A stretch of DNA of 64,000 bases from RHKX01 sp963820055 (GTDB lineage Bacteria; Actinomycetota; Thermoleophilia; Solirubrobacterales; 70-9). Within the stretch, counting starts at the first letter, position 1, and the number at the start of each line of letters is the position of its first letter. The translations under genes and the position numbers were made by a program. Below are positions 37,894 to 45,568 of the stretch, piece after piece. The DNA lies in assembly GCA_963820055.1 (NCBI GenBank), contig CAWFYJ010000005.1:248001-312000 (forward strand), written 5' to 3'. Under the pieces are notes generated by a model, which had not been told where the DNA came from, searched no databases, and saw nothing but the letters and a program-made list of their open reading frames with translations.

Positions 37894-37921
37894 GGGACCT
37901 CTGGCGCTGCGGGGACCGTAT
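37894..37921 (+). promoter_or_regulatory. possible ECF-type autoregulated promoter
   Basis: GGGACC (37894-37899) and CGTAT (37917-37921) are separated by 17 bp, which resembles ECF promoters (GGAAC-N16/17-CGTA). It lies 28 bp before the sigma-factor ATG. An inverted repeat CCTCACT/AGTGAGG (37861-37867 and 37877-37883) lies just upstream. Confidence 0.35.
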
Positions 37922-37948
37922 GAGTGGGGGAGGTGCTGCCGGCGCGCG

Positions 37949-38548
37949 ATGAACAACCTCGGAAACAGCTTCGAAGCCGCCCATCCCCTGCCGGCGCTGG
38001 GACGGCTCCGCATGCCCGCTAGGGCCGAGCGCTCCGAGCGGAAGCTGATCCGCGAAGCAAAGCGTGGATCTAAGGAGGCGTTCGAGGGCCTCTTCCGCCT
38101 GCACTGGTCTCGGGTGCACCGGACCGCCTACCTGATCGTGCGCGACTCAGGTGCGGCGGAGGACATCACCCAGGAGTCGTTCGTCGCCGCTCTTCGCCAT
38201 CTCGACGGCTTCGATGCCCGCAGGCCCCTCGGTCCGTGGCTGAACCGGATCGTCGTCAACCGCTCGATCGACTGGACGAGGACGAGGCGCCTACGCGGCG
38301 AGGTACCGGGCGATCCGGTCGAGGCCGGGAGCACCGCACCCGATCCTGAGGTCTCCGACGAGTTGATGACGGCGCTCGCCGGACTTTCGGCAGAGCGCCG
38401 AGCGGTCATCGTGATGCGCTATCTCCTCGAGTACACGCCGGCCGAGATCGCCGCTGTTCTAGAGGTTCCGACCGGGACGGTCAACTCGCGACTGCGCCGT
38501 GCCCTCGACCAACTCGGCGACACCTACGCGAGGCCTGCCGATGCCTGA
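37949..38548 (+). CDS. ECF-family RNA polymerase sigma factor
   Basis: The 199-residue protein contains sigma region 2 (KEAFEGLFRLHWSRVHRTAYLIV, DSGAAEDITQESFVAALRHLDGFD; about 47-95) and region 4 (LAGLSAERRAVIVMRYLLEYTPAEIAAVLEVPTGTVNSRLRRALDQL; about 145-190) with no region 1 or 3, the layout of ECF sigma factors. It should direct transcription in response to a signal held by a membrane regulator. The following gene overlaps by 8 bp and is probably that regulator. An internal ATG at 38012 would remove a non-conserved 21-residue start. Confidence 0.92.
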   Translation: MNNLGNSFEAAHPLPALGRLRMPARAERSERKLIREAKRGSKEAFEGLFRLHWSRVHRTAYLIVRDSGAAEDITQESFVAALRHLDGFDARRPLGPWLNRIVVNRSIDWTRTRRLRGEVPGDPVEAGSTAPDPEVSDELMTALAGLSAERRAVIVMRYLLEYTPAEIAAVLEVPTGTVNSRLRRALDQLGDTYARPADA

Positions 38549-39730
38549 TCTCGCGCAACAGCTCCGCGAAGTCGAGATCCCGGGTGAGGCCGCAAGCCGC
38601 GAACGCGCCTGGCGAATGCTCGATGCCGCGTACGAGGAACGGCTGGGCGACCGACGCCGCGCACCCTCGATTGCGCCGAGGATGCGCTGGGGCGCCGCGA
38701 CCGTGTTCGCGATCGTTGCTCCGCGCTCGTAGCGCTGACTCCCGCAGGCGCCGAGGTGCGCGAATGGGTCAGCAACGCGATCGTCGGAGAGCCCGACGCC
38801 CGACCGGCCCTCACCCATCTGCCGGCGCCCGGGTCGCTGCTCGTCGCAAGCAAGGCGGGCACAGCGATCGTCCGCGACGACGGCTCGCGCAGGGTCCTCG
38901 GCGACTTCGGCGACTCGAGCTGGTCGCCTCACGGGCTCTACGTGGCCGCCGCCGACGGCCGCCGGCTCAAGGCGATCGCCGCGAACGGCGATCTGCGCTG
39001 GTCGGTCACCTCCGATCGCCGGGTGAGTGATCCGGCCTGGTCCCCGAACGAGGGCTATCGCGTCGCCTACAGGAGCGGGGACGAGCTCCGGGTCGTCTGG
39101 GGCGACGGCACCAACGACGCCCGCCTCGGGTCCGCGACCGAGGTAGCACCGGCGTGGCGGCCGCGAACGGGGTCGCGCAACGTCCTCGCCTACGCCGACG
39201 GGGCGGGGCGGGTTCGGATCACCGACACCGACAGCGGTCGGTCCGTGTACGCAGGGACGACTGCCGCACCGACCGCGCTCGGCTGGACACGCGACGGCTC
39301 ACAGCTCTTCGTTCTCCACCGTGACTCGCTGCAGGTCCTCGACGGCGCTGGGCGCCAGATTTGGCGCACTGAGTTCCCACCGGGCAGGGTCGCCACCGCG
39401 GCGACGTTCGTGCCCGGGACCGAAGCGATCGCTGCCGTGCTCGAAGGCAGCGGCGCGCAGCGAACGAGCGAGCTCGTGTTCGTCGCGAGGCGGGGTGGAG
39501 GGGTGGTCAAGCGCCGGCTGTTCACGGGCACGGGCCGCTTCCAGGGCCTCGCCGCCTCGCCCGACGGCCGCGAGCTGCTGCTCGGCTGGCCGACCGCCGA
39601 CCAGTGGCTCTTCATCCCGACGCTCTACTCGAACCGGATCGACGCCGTCGACAACATCCGGCGGCAGTTCGGCACCGGACGCACCGGCGGATTCCCGAGG
39701 GTGGATGGCTGGTGCTGCCAGTCGCGCTGA
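38541..39730 (+). CDS. membrane-anchored beta-propeller protein, probable anti-sigma partner (one frameshift)
   Basis: The first 57 codons encode a cytoplasmic helix-rich segment (LAQQLREVEIPGEAASRERAWRMLDAAYEERL) and the start of a transmembrane helix (MRWGAATVFAIV). The frame then breaks at about 38714-38722. One missing base restores a helix ending ALVALTPAGAEVREWVSNAIVG. After it come about 320 residues of TolB/WD40-like repeats (SSWSPHGLYVAAADG, DPAWSPNEGYRVAYRSG, GLAASPDGRELLLGWP). A cytoplasmic domain, one helix and an outer propeller, directly after an ECF sigma gene, fits an anti-sigma role; no zinc motif is seen. This is inference. Confidence 0.72.
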
Positions 39731-39788
39731 GGCGATTCCGCAGTGGCCACGGAGGCCCTCCGGCGGTCGCGGGAGAAGACTGTCTGCG

Positions 39789-40454
39789 ATGGCACCGGCA
39801 GATGCAGGGGTGGACAGGGCGGCGCAGAGTGAGTCCAATCGGCCGCTCAGGATCGCCGGCGTCCTCTTCAGCGTCGCCGGCGCAGCGATCCTGATGGGCA
39901 TCATCACCGGGGAGGCGCTCTTCCCCGTGCCCTACGACACAGCCGACAACACGATCAGCGATCTCGGTTCGACCTGGCAGCCCGGGGGCATCGTCCGTGA
40001 ACCGTCGGCGACGATCTTCAACGCCACGATGATCGTCTCCGGACTGCTGATCTCGGCCGGCGCCGTTTTCCTGCGAAAGGGCATGGGAAAGCGCGCCGTG
40101 GTCATAGCGATCGCGGTGCTTGGACTCAGCATCCTCGCCGTCGGGATCTTTCACGGGGAGGAGATCAACGGTGAGCCCAGTTCCTCCGGGGTCCACCCGA
40201 TAGTGGCCATGCTCGCTTTCGTCAGCGGCGGTGTCGCTGCGATCCTCAGCTCCCGAGTAACCGAGGCGCCATTCAGGCAGCTGTCGGTGCTCTTCGGGTC
40301 GATCGCGATTCTCAGCCTCGTGCTATCGGGTCCGCTCGGCGACACCAACCTCGGAATGGGCGGGATTGAGCGCTGGGTCGCTTATCCCGTCGTCCTTTGG
40401 CTCGTCGCCTTCGGCGGTTACCTCATGGCGAGCGACGCGAGGGTCCGCACCTAG
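39789..40454 (+). CDS. DUF998-like membrane protein
   Basis: The 221-residue protein has six hydrophobic segments with the DUF998 pattern: GVLFSVAGAAILMGIITGEALFP, NTISDLGSTWQPGGIV between helices 1 and 2, FNATMIVSGLLISAGAVFL, and IFHGEEINGEPSSSGVHPIVAMLAFVSGGVAAI. The function is not established for the family. ATG39789 gives a 20-residue polar start before the first helix. It ends tail-to-tail with the next gene, overlapping by 4 bp. Confidence 0.8.
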   Translation: MAPADAGVDRAAQSESNRPLRIAGVLFSVAGAAILMGIITGEALFPVPYDTADNTISDLGSTWQPGGIVREPSATIFNATMIVSGLLISAGAVFLRKGMGKRAVVIAIAVLGLSILAVGIFHGEEINGEPSSSGVHPIVAMLAFVSGGVAAILSSRVTEAPFRQLSVLFGSIAILSLVLSGPLGDTNLGMGGIERWVAYPVVLWLVAFGGYLMASDARVRT

Positions 40455-40927
40455 CCCGGCTTCGTCGTCATCGCCCAGAGCGCCACGAGATTCAGGACGA
40501 TCACGAGGGCGATCAGGACCGAGGCGACGCGCACCGCCTTCGACGACTGCCCGTCGGCGCTCTCGCTGGCGCGGACCCGGCGGAGCGTGATCCAGCCGAG
40601 CAGGCTCGAGACGAGGACCAGGAGGAAGCCGAGCTCGGAGGCGATGTAGCCGATGTTGATCCAGGTCGGCGGCTCGTCGAGGTCGGCGAAGCCCTCCTTG
40701 TCGGCGATCCACTCGGCCGCGACGCGGAGGACGATCCAGGAGGGGATGACGCCGAGGGTCAGCGTCCGGACGGCGAGCCGGAGGTTGGCGGCTGAGCCGT
40801 CGCGGGCCGCCGCGAAGAGGAACGTCGCGGCCAGGGCGAGTGTTCCGATCAGGGCGAGGGCGCCGAGGACGTGGAGGAAAAGCGGGGCGTCCCATTCGCC
40901 GGGGCGGATGGCGGCGAGGGCGGTCAT
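40451..40927 (-). CDS. small polytopic membrane protein, paralogue of its upstream neighbour
   Basis: The 158-residue protein has four hydrophobic helices; the first (LFLHVLGALALIGTLALAATFLF) carries a His after the first turn. The neighbour at 40924-41313 starts with nearly the same motif (LFLHLLAAAALVTGLVAF), so the two are probably diverged copies. Helix-embedded His could bind heme or copper, as in CopD/DUF2269-like proteins, but no family is assured. ATG40927 overlaps the upstream stop (ATGA). Confidence 0.75.
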   Translation of the reverse strand: MTALAAIRPGEWDAPLFLHVLGALALIGTLALAATFLFAAARDGSAANLRLAVRTLTLGVIPSWIVLRVAAEWIADKEGFADLDEPPTWINIGYIASELGFLLVLVSSLLGWITLRRVRASESADGQSSKAVRVASVLIALVIVLNLVALWAMTTKPG

Positions 40928-41313
40928 GCCCACGGCTTCACGATCATGTCGGCGAGCATCAGCAGGACGATGACGACGGTGATCCAGTGGTTTCGGACTG
41001 CGGCCGCGGGGACGGATTCGCCGTTCGTCTCCTTGTAGGCGGCGGGCAGCTTCTCGCCGAAGCCGCCGACGACGAGCCAGAGCCCGAGGGCGATGAGCAC
41101 CCAGGCGCTCCAGATCTCGTAGCCGTCGATGTCGATCGCGAGCGCGACGCCGAGCAGGAAGACGCCGACGAGACCGATGTGCCAGAGCGCGGTGTAGACG
41201 CGGACGGAGGAGAGCTCGACCCGGGCGCCCATCGCGATCGCGGAGAAGGCGACGAGCCCGGTCACGAGCGCGGCGGCGGCGAGCAGATGGAGGAAGAGCA
41301 GCGCGTCCGTCAT
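40924..41313 (-). CDS. small polytopic membrane protein
   Basis: The 129-residue protein has four hydrophobic helices: DALLFLHLLAAAALVTGLVAFSAIAMG with an N-terminal His, VYTALWHIGLVGVFLLGVALAI with a second His, SAWVLIALGLWLVVGGFG and NHWITVVIVLLMLADMIV. It is the first gene of a two-gene unit with its paralogue. The function is unknown; conserved His in helices 1 and 2 would allow cofactor binding. Confidence 0.75.
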   Translation of the reverse strand: MTDALLFLHLLAAAALVTGLVAFSAIAMGARVELSSVRVYTALWHIGLVGVFLLGVALAIDIDGYEIWSAWVLIALGLWLVVGGFGEKLPAAYKETNGESVPAAAVRNHWITVVIVLLMLADMIVKPWA

Positions 41314-41340
41314 CGACGTGCGGCTAACCGTAACGCCGGT

Positions 41341-42045
41341 CCCGGCGCTCCCGATCGTCCGTCGCTAGGCAGGCTCGAGGACCGCCTGACCGCGATCGAC
41401 GTCCGCGTCCGGAAGCTGGAGCGATCCGCCGAGGCGTTCGACGACTGGGATTCCTGCCTCACCTGGGTCCCGGTCACCGAGTACGGCGATCCCGAGACCC
41501 AATTCGGCTACGAATACAACCGCGCCGCTCCGGACTCATCCGGCGGCTACAGCGCCGCCGTCGCCGTCGACCGGAGCGCCTGGGACGAGCCCGACTACGA
41601 GGTCCTCGCCTTCGCCGGCCGCGACGATCCCGACTCGCCCCGCGAGTGCGGGACCGAGCCGGGGGAGGGCGTCGACCGGGTCACTCCCAGTTCGGCGGCA
41701 AGCCCCTCGCCGATTCGCGCCCGTGACGCTCGCGGCGACCGGATCGAAGATCTCGCGGGCGACGTCGGCTCCATGGCCGAGACCGTCGACGACCTGTTCG
41801 AGCCGATCGAGGAGTTCGACCTCTTCGACCAGTGCATGTTCACGATCGGGATGACCCAGTACGGAAGCCGCTCGGGCCCGGCCGGGTACTCGTACTTCGA
41901 CCGCGGCGCCGGGCAGCGGCCCGCCCTGGCCATGGACATGGCCGGCTTCGACACCGCCGAGCACAACTTCATGGCGTTCCCGGGCGAGGAGCCGCCGCAG
42001 ATCGAGTGCAACGAGGACGCCGGGGGACAGGGCACCGACGAGTGA
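41341..42045 (+). CDS. duplicated-domain hypothetical protein (5' end unresolved)
   Basis: Codon use is strongly coding, but no ATG, GTG or TTG lies before the conserved part; CTG41386 is the only near start. The coordinates mark the coding-like stretch after the divergent gene. The protein contains two similar units of about 70 residues: DWDSCLTWVPVTEYGDPETQFGYEY to PRECG, and LFDQCMFTIGMTQYGSRSGPAGYSYF to QIECN. Each has one Cys at its start and one at its end and follows a helical segment (RLEDRLTAIDVRVRKLERS and RIEDLAGDVGSMAETVDDL). I recognise no family. Start loss by indel is possible. Confidence 0.6.
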   Translation, partial: PGAPDRPSLGRLEDRLTAIDVRVRKLERSAEAFDDWDSCLTWVPVTEYGDPETQFGYEYNRAAPDSSGGYSAAVAVDRSAWDEPDYEVLAFAGRDDPDSPRECGTEPGEGVDRVTPSSAASPSPIRARDARGDRIEDLAGDVGSMAETVDDLFEPIEEFDLFDQCMFTIGMTQYGSRSGPAGYSYFDRGAGQRPALAMDMAGFDTAEHNFMAFPGEEPPQIECNEDAGGQGTDE

Positions 42046-42099
42046 GAGCGGCGGCCTCAGGGGTGCTCCCCGAGGCCGCCTCCCCCGATGTCTGCGAGG

Positions 42100-42180
42100 T
42101 CAGCGCTGCTGCGTCTTGATGAAGGCGTAGATCAGCAGCGGGATGACGACCACGACGATGATGATTACCGGCAGCAGCAT
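42100..42180 (-). CDS. 26-residue single-helix membrane protein
   Basis: A short frame encodes MLLPVIIIVVVVIPLLIYAF followed by IKTQQR: one hydrophobic helix with a positively charged C-terminus. Its ATG (42180-42178) shares the A with the TGA of the upstream gene (TGATG), a strong sign of coupled translation. Codons are G/C-ending like real genes. It may be a partner of the DUF1269-like protein encoded upstream. Function unknown. Confidence 0.6.
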   Translation of the reverse strand: MLLPVIIIVVVVIPLLIYAFIKTQQR

Positions 42181-42674
42181 CAGACCGAGGCTTCCTCGAC
42201 CTGGCGCTTGAGCTCGTCGGCGTCGGCGTCGATCTGCTTCTCGATGATCTTCTTGGAGCGCTTGACGGCCTTCTCGATCTGCTCGTCGACCTTCGACTCG
42301 CCGATGACGATCAGGGCAGCGTTGCCCTCGTCGAGCGCCTCGCCGAGGTCCTTGAGGTCGCTGCGGGACATACCCTTCCAGAGGTGACCGGCGACGCCGC
42401 CGGCGACGCCGCCGACGAGGGCGGTGCCGATTATCGACGGCGGGAAGAGGATGCCGGCGACGGCGCCGACGGCGATGCCGGTCCAGGCGCCGTGCTGCGT
42501 CGGCTTCTCGGTCTTGTGGACGTGAACCTTGCCGTCGACCTTCTCGATGACGGCGGAGTCGTAGGTGCCGACGAGTCCGGCGGCATGGAGGTCGACGACG
42601 GTCAGGAAGTCGGCTTCGGCGTCGGCGATGTCGTCGTAGACGGCGGCGAAGAGGAAGACGGGTCGGTCAGCCAT
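42180..42674 (-). CDS. DUF1269-like membrane-associated protein
   Basis: The 164-residue protein starts with a ferredoxin-like alpha/beta part (VFLFAAVYDDIADAEADFLTVVDLH, IEKVDGKVHVHKTEKPTQHGAWTGI), then a Gly/Ala-rich hydrophobic hairpin (VGAVAGILFPPSIIGTALVGGVAGGVAGHLWKG; about 70-103) and a charged helical tail (VDEQIEKAVKRSKKIIEKQ). This fits the DUF1269 family, often linked to envelope stress. The gene is coupled to a 26-residue membrane peptide. Confidence 0.8.
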   Translation of the reverse strand: MADRPVFLFAAVYDDIADAEADFLTVVDLHAAGLVGTYDSAVIEKVDGKVHVHKTEKPTQHGAWTGIAVGAVAGILFPPSIIGTALVGGVAGGVAGHLWKGMSRSDLKDLGEALDEGNAALIVIGESKVDEQIEKAVKRSKKIIEKQIDADADELKRQVEEASV

Positions 42675-42823
42675 GTGGGGCCTCTCTGTGTGGCGGGGCG
42701 AACCCCGAATTGAACGGCGTGGATCCCGACCTTAGTCGAGCCGCGGCCGGGCGGTCACCGCTGTCGCCCCGAGGCCACCCCGGCATTCGGTCGGCATCCG
42801 GGGCGCGCCCTTTCGGGACTAGG

Positions 42824-44077
42824 GTGGCCGACGTGCTCGCCCTCGGGATCTTCGCCGCCGTGTTCGCCGCCTACGAGCTCGCCGCGGCCGAGCTGGATCG
42901 GTTCGGCATCAGCCGCCCGATGGTCTTCCTGGTCGCGGGCGCGCTCGCTGCGGCGACCGGCGCGCTCGACCCCGTACAGGGCGGAGAACCGACCGGCGTG
43001 CTCTTGCCGATCGCCGAGATCGCCCTCGCACTGGTCCTGTTCTCCGACGCCTCCGGAGTCAACCTCGGATGGCTGCGCCGCGGCCTCGGACTGCCTGCCC
43101 GTTTGCTGGGGCCGGGCCTGCTGATGTCGATCGGTCTCGGCACGATCGTCGGCCTCTGGCTGTTCGGGAGCCTCGACGGCTGGGAGTGCGCCGCGCTCGC
43201 CGCGATCCTGGCCCCGACCGACGCCGCGCTCGGCGCCGCCGTCGTCGCCGACGAGCGCGTCCCCAGCGTGATTCGGCAGTCGCTGAACGTCGAGGCGGGC
43301 CTCAACGACGGCCTTGCGGTGCCCTTCCTTCTCGTCTTCCTGGCCGGCGCCAACGTGACCGAGGGATTCGAGCCCGCGTCGTTTCTGACGACCACGGCGC
43401 TCGAGAAGATCGGGATCGGCGTCCTCGCCGGAGTCGCCGTCGGCCTCCTGGCGGGCGAGCTGGCGCGCCGCGGCCGGCGGCGCGGCTGGTCGAGCGGAAC
43501 TTCCGAGCAGCTGGCGATGGCGGGCATCGCCGTCGCTCTTTTCGTCTTCACGGAGGAGCTCGGCGGGAGCGGCTTCATCGCCGCCTTCGTCGGCGGGATG
43601 ACCGCCGGCACCAAGCTCGGCGCCGATCGCCGTCCGGCGGTCGGCTTCCTGGACGAGGAGGGGACCCTCGTCGGCGCCTTCGTCTTCTTCGCGCTCGGGC
43701 TCGCCGCCGTCGACCTCTTCGGCGGGCTCACTTGGCAGATCGGCGTCTACGCCGTTCTCAGCCTGACGCTGATCCGGATGCTTCCCGTCTGGATCGCCCT
43801 CGCCGGATCGGGGCTGCGCCGGCCGACGGTGGCATTCATCGGCTGGTTCGGGCCGCGCGGGCTGGCCTCGGTGGTCCTGGCGCTCGTCGTCCTCGAACAG
43901 GATCAGCTGCTTCCCGGGATCGACACGATCGTCCTCGCGACCCTGCTGACGGTCGTCCTCAGCATCTTCCTGCACGGATTCAGCGCCGCGCCGCTCAGCC
44001 GCCGCTACGGCGAATGGACGACGAAGCTGCCGCCGGACGCCCCCGAGCTCCGCGACGAGGCGACGCCGACCGATTAG
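42824..44077 (+). CDS. CPA1-type cation:proton antiporter
   Basis: The 417-residue membrane protein has about twelve helices with NhaP/CPA1 motifs: ALVLFSDASGVNLGWLRRGLGLP, LAAILAPTDAALGAAVVADERVPSVIRQSLNVEAGLNDGLAVPF with the ion-binding Asp residues, GGSGFIAAFVGGMTAG, and FIGWFGPRGLASVVLALVVLE. It exchanges Na+ or K+ for H+. GTG42824 was chosen as start; GTG42833 also works. There is no long C-terminal regulatory domain. Confidence 0.92.
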   Translation: MADVLALGIFAAVFAAYELAAAELDRFGISRPMVFLVAGALAAATGALDPVQGGEPTGVLLPIAEIALALVLFSDASGVNLGWLRRGLGLPARLLGPGLLMSIGLGTIVGLWLFGSLDGWECAALAAILAPTDAALGAAVVADERVPSVIRQSLNVEAGLNDGLAVPFLLVFLAGANVTEGFEPASFLTTTALEKIGIGVLAGVAVGLLAGELARRGRRRGWSSGTSEQLAMAGIAVALFVFTEELGGSGFIAAFVGGMTAGTKLGADRRPAVGFLDEEGTLVGAFVFFALGLAAVDLFGGLTWQIGVYAVLSLTLIRMLPVWIALAGSGLRRPTVAFIGWFGPRGLASVVLALVVLEQDQLLPGIDTIVLATLLTVVLSIFLHGFSAAPLSRRYGEWTTKLPPDAPELRDEATPTD

Positions 44078-44133
44078 TTTCGGTGGCGCGCCGGGTCGAC
44101 CGTTCAGACGCACACTTCAACGAAAGGACGCCC

Positions 44134-44622
44134 ATGTCCCAGAAGATCACCCCGAACCTGTGGTTCGACGGCGACGCCGAGCAGGCGGCCGAGTTCTACG
44201 TCGACGTCTTCAAGGACGGCAGGATCGGCAACGTCGCCCGCTATCCCGAGAACTCGCCGGGGCCGGCCGGCACCGTGATGACGGTCGAGTGGGAGGTGAT
44301 GGGCCAGCAGTTCGTCGGCATCAACGGCGGGCCGCAGTTCAAGTTCAGCGAGGCCGTCTCGTTCATGATCAGCTGCGAGGACCAGGAGGAGGTCGACTAC
44401 TACTGGGACCGCCTGACCGCCGACGGCGGCGAGGAGAGCCAGTGCGGATGGTGCCGTGACAGGTTCGGGCTCTCCTGGCAGGTCGTTCCGAAGGGGATGG
44501 AGGTCGTCTTCGGCGACGCCGACAAGGAGAAGTCGCAGCGGGCGATGCAGGCGATGATGGGCATGAAGAAGCTCGACCTCGCGGCCCTGCGCGCAGCGGC
44601 CGAGGGCGAGCCGGTCGGCTGA
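44134..44622 (+). CDS. VOC-family PhnB-like protein
   Basis: The 162-residue protein has the PhnB/3-demethylubiquinone-methyltransferase-like glyoxalase fold: ITPNLWFDGDAEQAAEFYVDVF, MTVEWEVMGQQFVGINGGPQFKFSEAVSF, EDQEEVDYYWDRLTADGGEESQCGWCRDRFGLSWQVVP. In this VOC subgroup the usual metal ligands are often missing, so catalytic activity cannot be assumed. A GAAAGGA site precedes ATG44134. Confidence 0.9.
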   Translation: MSQKITPNLWFDGDAEQAAEFYVDVFKDGRIGNVARYPENSPGPAGTVMTVEWEVMGQQFVGINGGPQFKFSEAVSFMISCEDQEEVDYYWDRLTADGGEESQCGWCRDRFGLSWQVVPKGMEVVFGDADKEKSQRAMQAMMGMKKLDLAALRAAAEGEPVG

Positions 44623-44627
44623 CCCGT

Positions 44628-45236
44628 CTACCCGAGCTCGCTCTGCGGGGGCGGGTAGTCGCTGAGCCGCGGCGCGCTCGCCCGAGCCGGGGCGGGGGCG
44701 TCGCGCGGCTCGAGGATCCGCCAGAGTAGGAGCAGCAGGGCCGGGGCGGCGGTGATGCCGACCATCAGCAGGAACCAGGGCGCGCCGCGGTCGGTGCCCA
44801 TCCCGAGCGAATGGACCAGGCCGAGGACCCAGAACGCGGAGGTGAAACGGTGGATGTACTTCCAGCGCTGCACGCCGATCCGCTTGCGCTGGTAGTAGCC
44901 GAGCCCGAGTGCGGCGAGACCGTAGAAGGAGATGACGCCGAGCCCGGTCCAGAACGTCTGGTAGCTCGAGGCGAAGGGAACGGCGATCTCGGTCGGCGTG
45001 TAGCCGACGTACTGGTCGCCGAGCAGGGCGAGGCCGTGGACGAGGGCGGCGGCGAGGGTCGCAAGCGCGAGCGCCTCGTGGAGGTGGCGCATCTCCGAGA
45101 CGCGCTTGCCGAGCGGGCCCTTCGAGCTGCTGAGTAGGCCGATGCCGACCGAGAGGCTCGCGAGGACCAGCGCGGCGGTGCCGGCGCCGCGACTCGTGAT
45201 CCAGAACAGACCGCCGGTTTGGAGGAGGTCGAGCAT
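44628..45236 (-). CDS. ferric reductase-like transmembrane protein
   Basis: The 202-residue protein has six hydrophobic helices of the ferric-reductase-like/YedZ-type domain, with His residues able to hold two hemes: MRHLHEALALATLAAALVHGLALL and WKYIHRFTSAFWVLGLVHSLGMG. Electrons would pass across the membrane. ATG45236 shares its A with the TGA of the preceding small gene. It forms an operon with that gene and ApbE, which fits a transmembrane flavin electron chain. Confidence 0.87.
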   Translation of the reverse strand: MLDLLQTGGLFWITSRGAGTAALVLASLSVGIGLLSSSKGPLGKRVSEMRHLHEALALATLAAALVHGLALLGDQYVGYTPTEIAVPFASSYQTFWTGLGVISFYGLAALGLGYYQRKRIGVQRWKYIHRFTSAFWVLGLVHSLGMGTDRGAPWFLLMVGITAAPALLLLLWRILEPRDAPAPARASAPRLSDYPPPQSELG

Positions 45237-45568
45237 CAGGACTGCGACGTGGTCAGCGGGACGGGGGCCGGGGCCGGGGCGGGGGCCGGGGTGGCCGGGG
45301 CGACCTGAACGAAGCCCCCTTCGTCATTGGTCTGGACTTCCTCGCTGGAACTTGGAATCGCCGCCGTCGTAGATGTCGTTGATGTCGTCGGATCGGCGGT
45401 CGGGCTCGTCTTCGTCCCGTGGGCGAGCTGGTCGTTGAGGGCGAGGCCCCAGGCGAGGGCGAACGTCGCGACGGCCGCCGCGATGACGCTGCGGCGAATC
45501 AGGCTGATCCGGCGGGCGCGCTCACGGAGGCGCGCCATCGCCAGGCGCTTCTTGCTCTCCGGGCTCAT
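45236..45568 (-). CDS. single-pass membrane protein with Thr/Pro-rich outer tail
   Basis: The 110-residue protein has a basic N-terminus (KKRLAMARLRERARRISLIRR), one transmembrane helix (about 27-43, SVIAAAVATFALAWGLAL) and an extracytoplasmic Thr/Ser- then Ala/Pro-rich tail. There is no Cys and no clear FMN-attachment motif. It overlaps apbE upstream (ATGA) and the heme protein downstream (TGATG), so it is probably a structural or linker part of the same complex. Family unknown. Confidence 0.75.
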   Translation of the reverse strand: MSPESKKRLAMARLRERARRISLIRRSVIAAAVATFALAWGLALNDQLAHGTKTSPTADPTTSTTSTTAAIPSSSEEVQTNDEGGFVQVAPATPAPAPAPAPVPLTTSQS

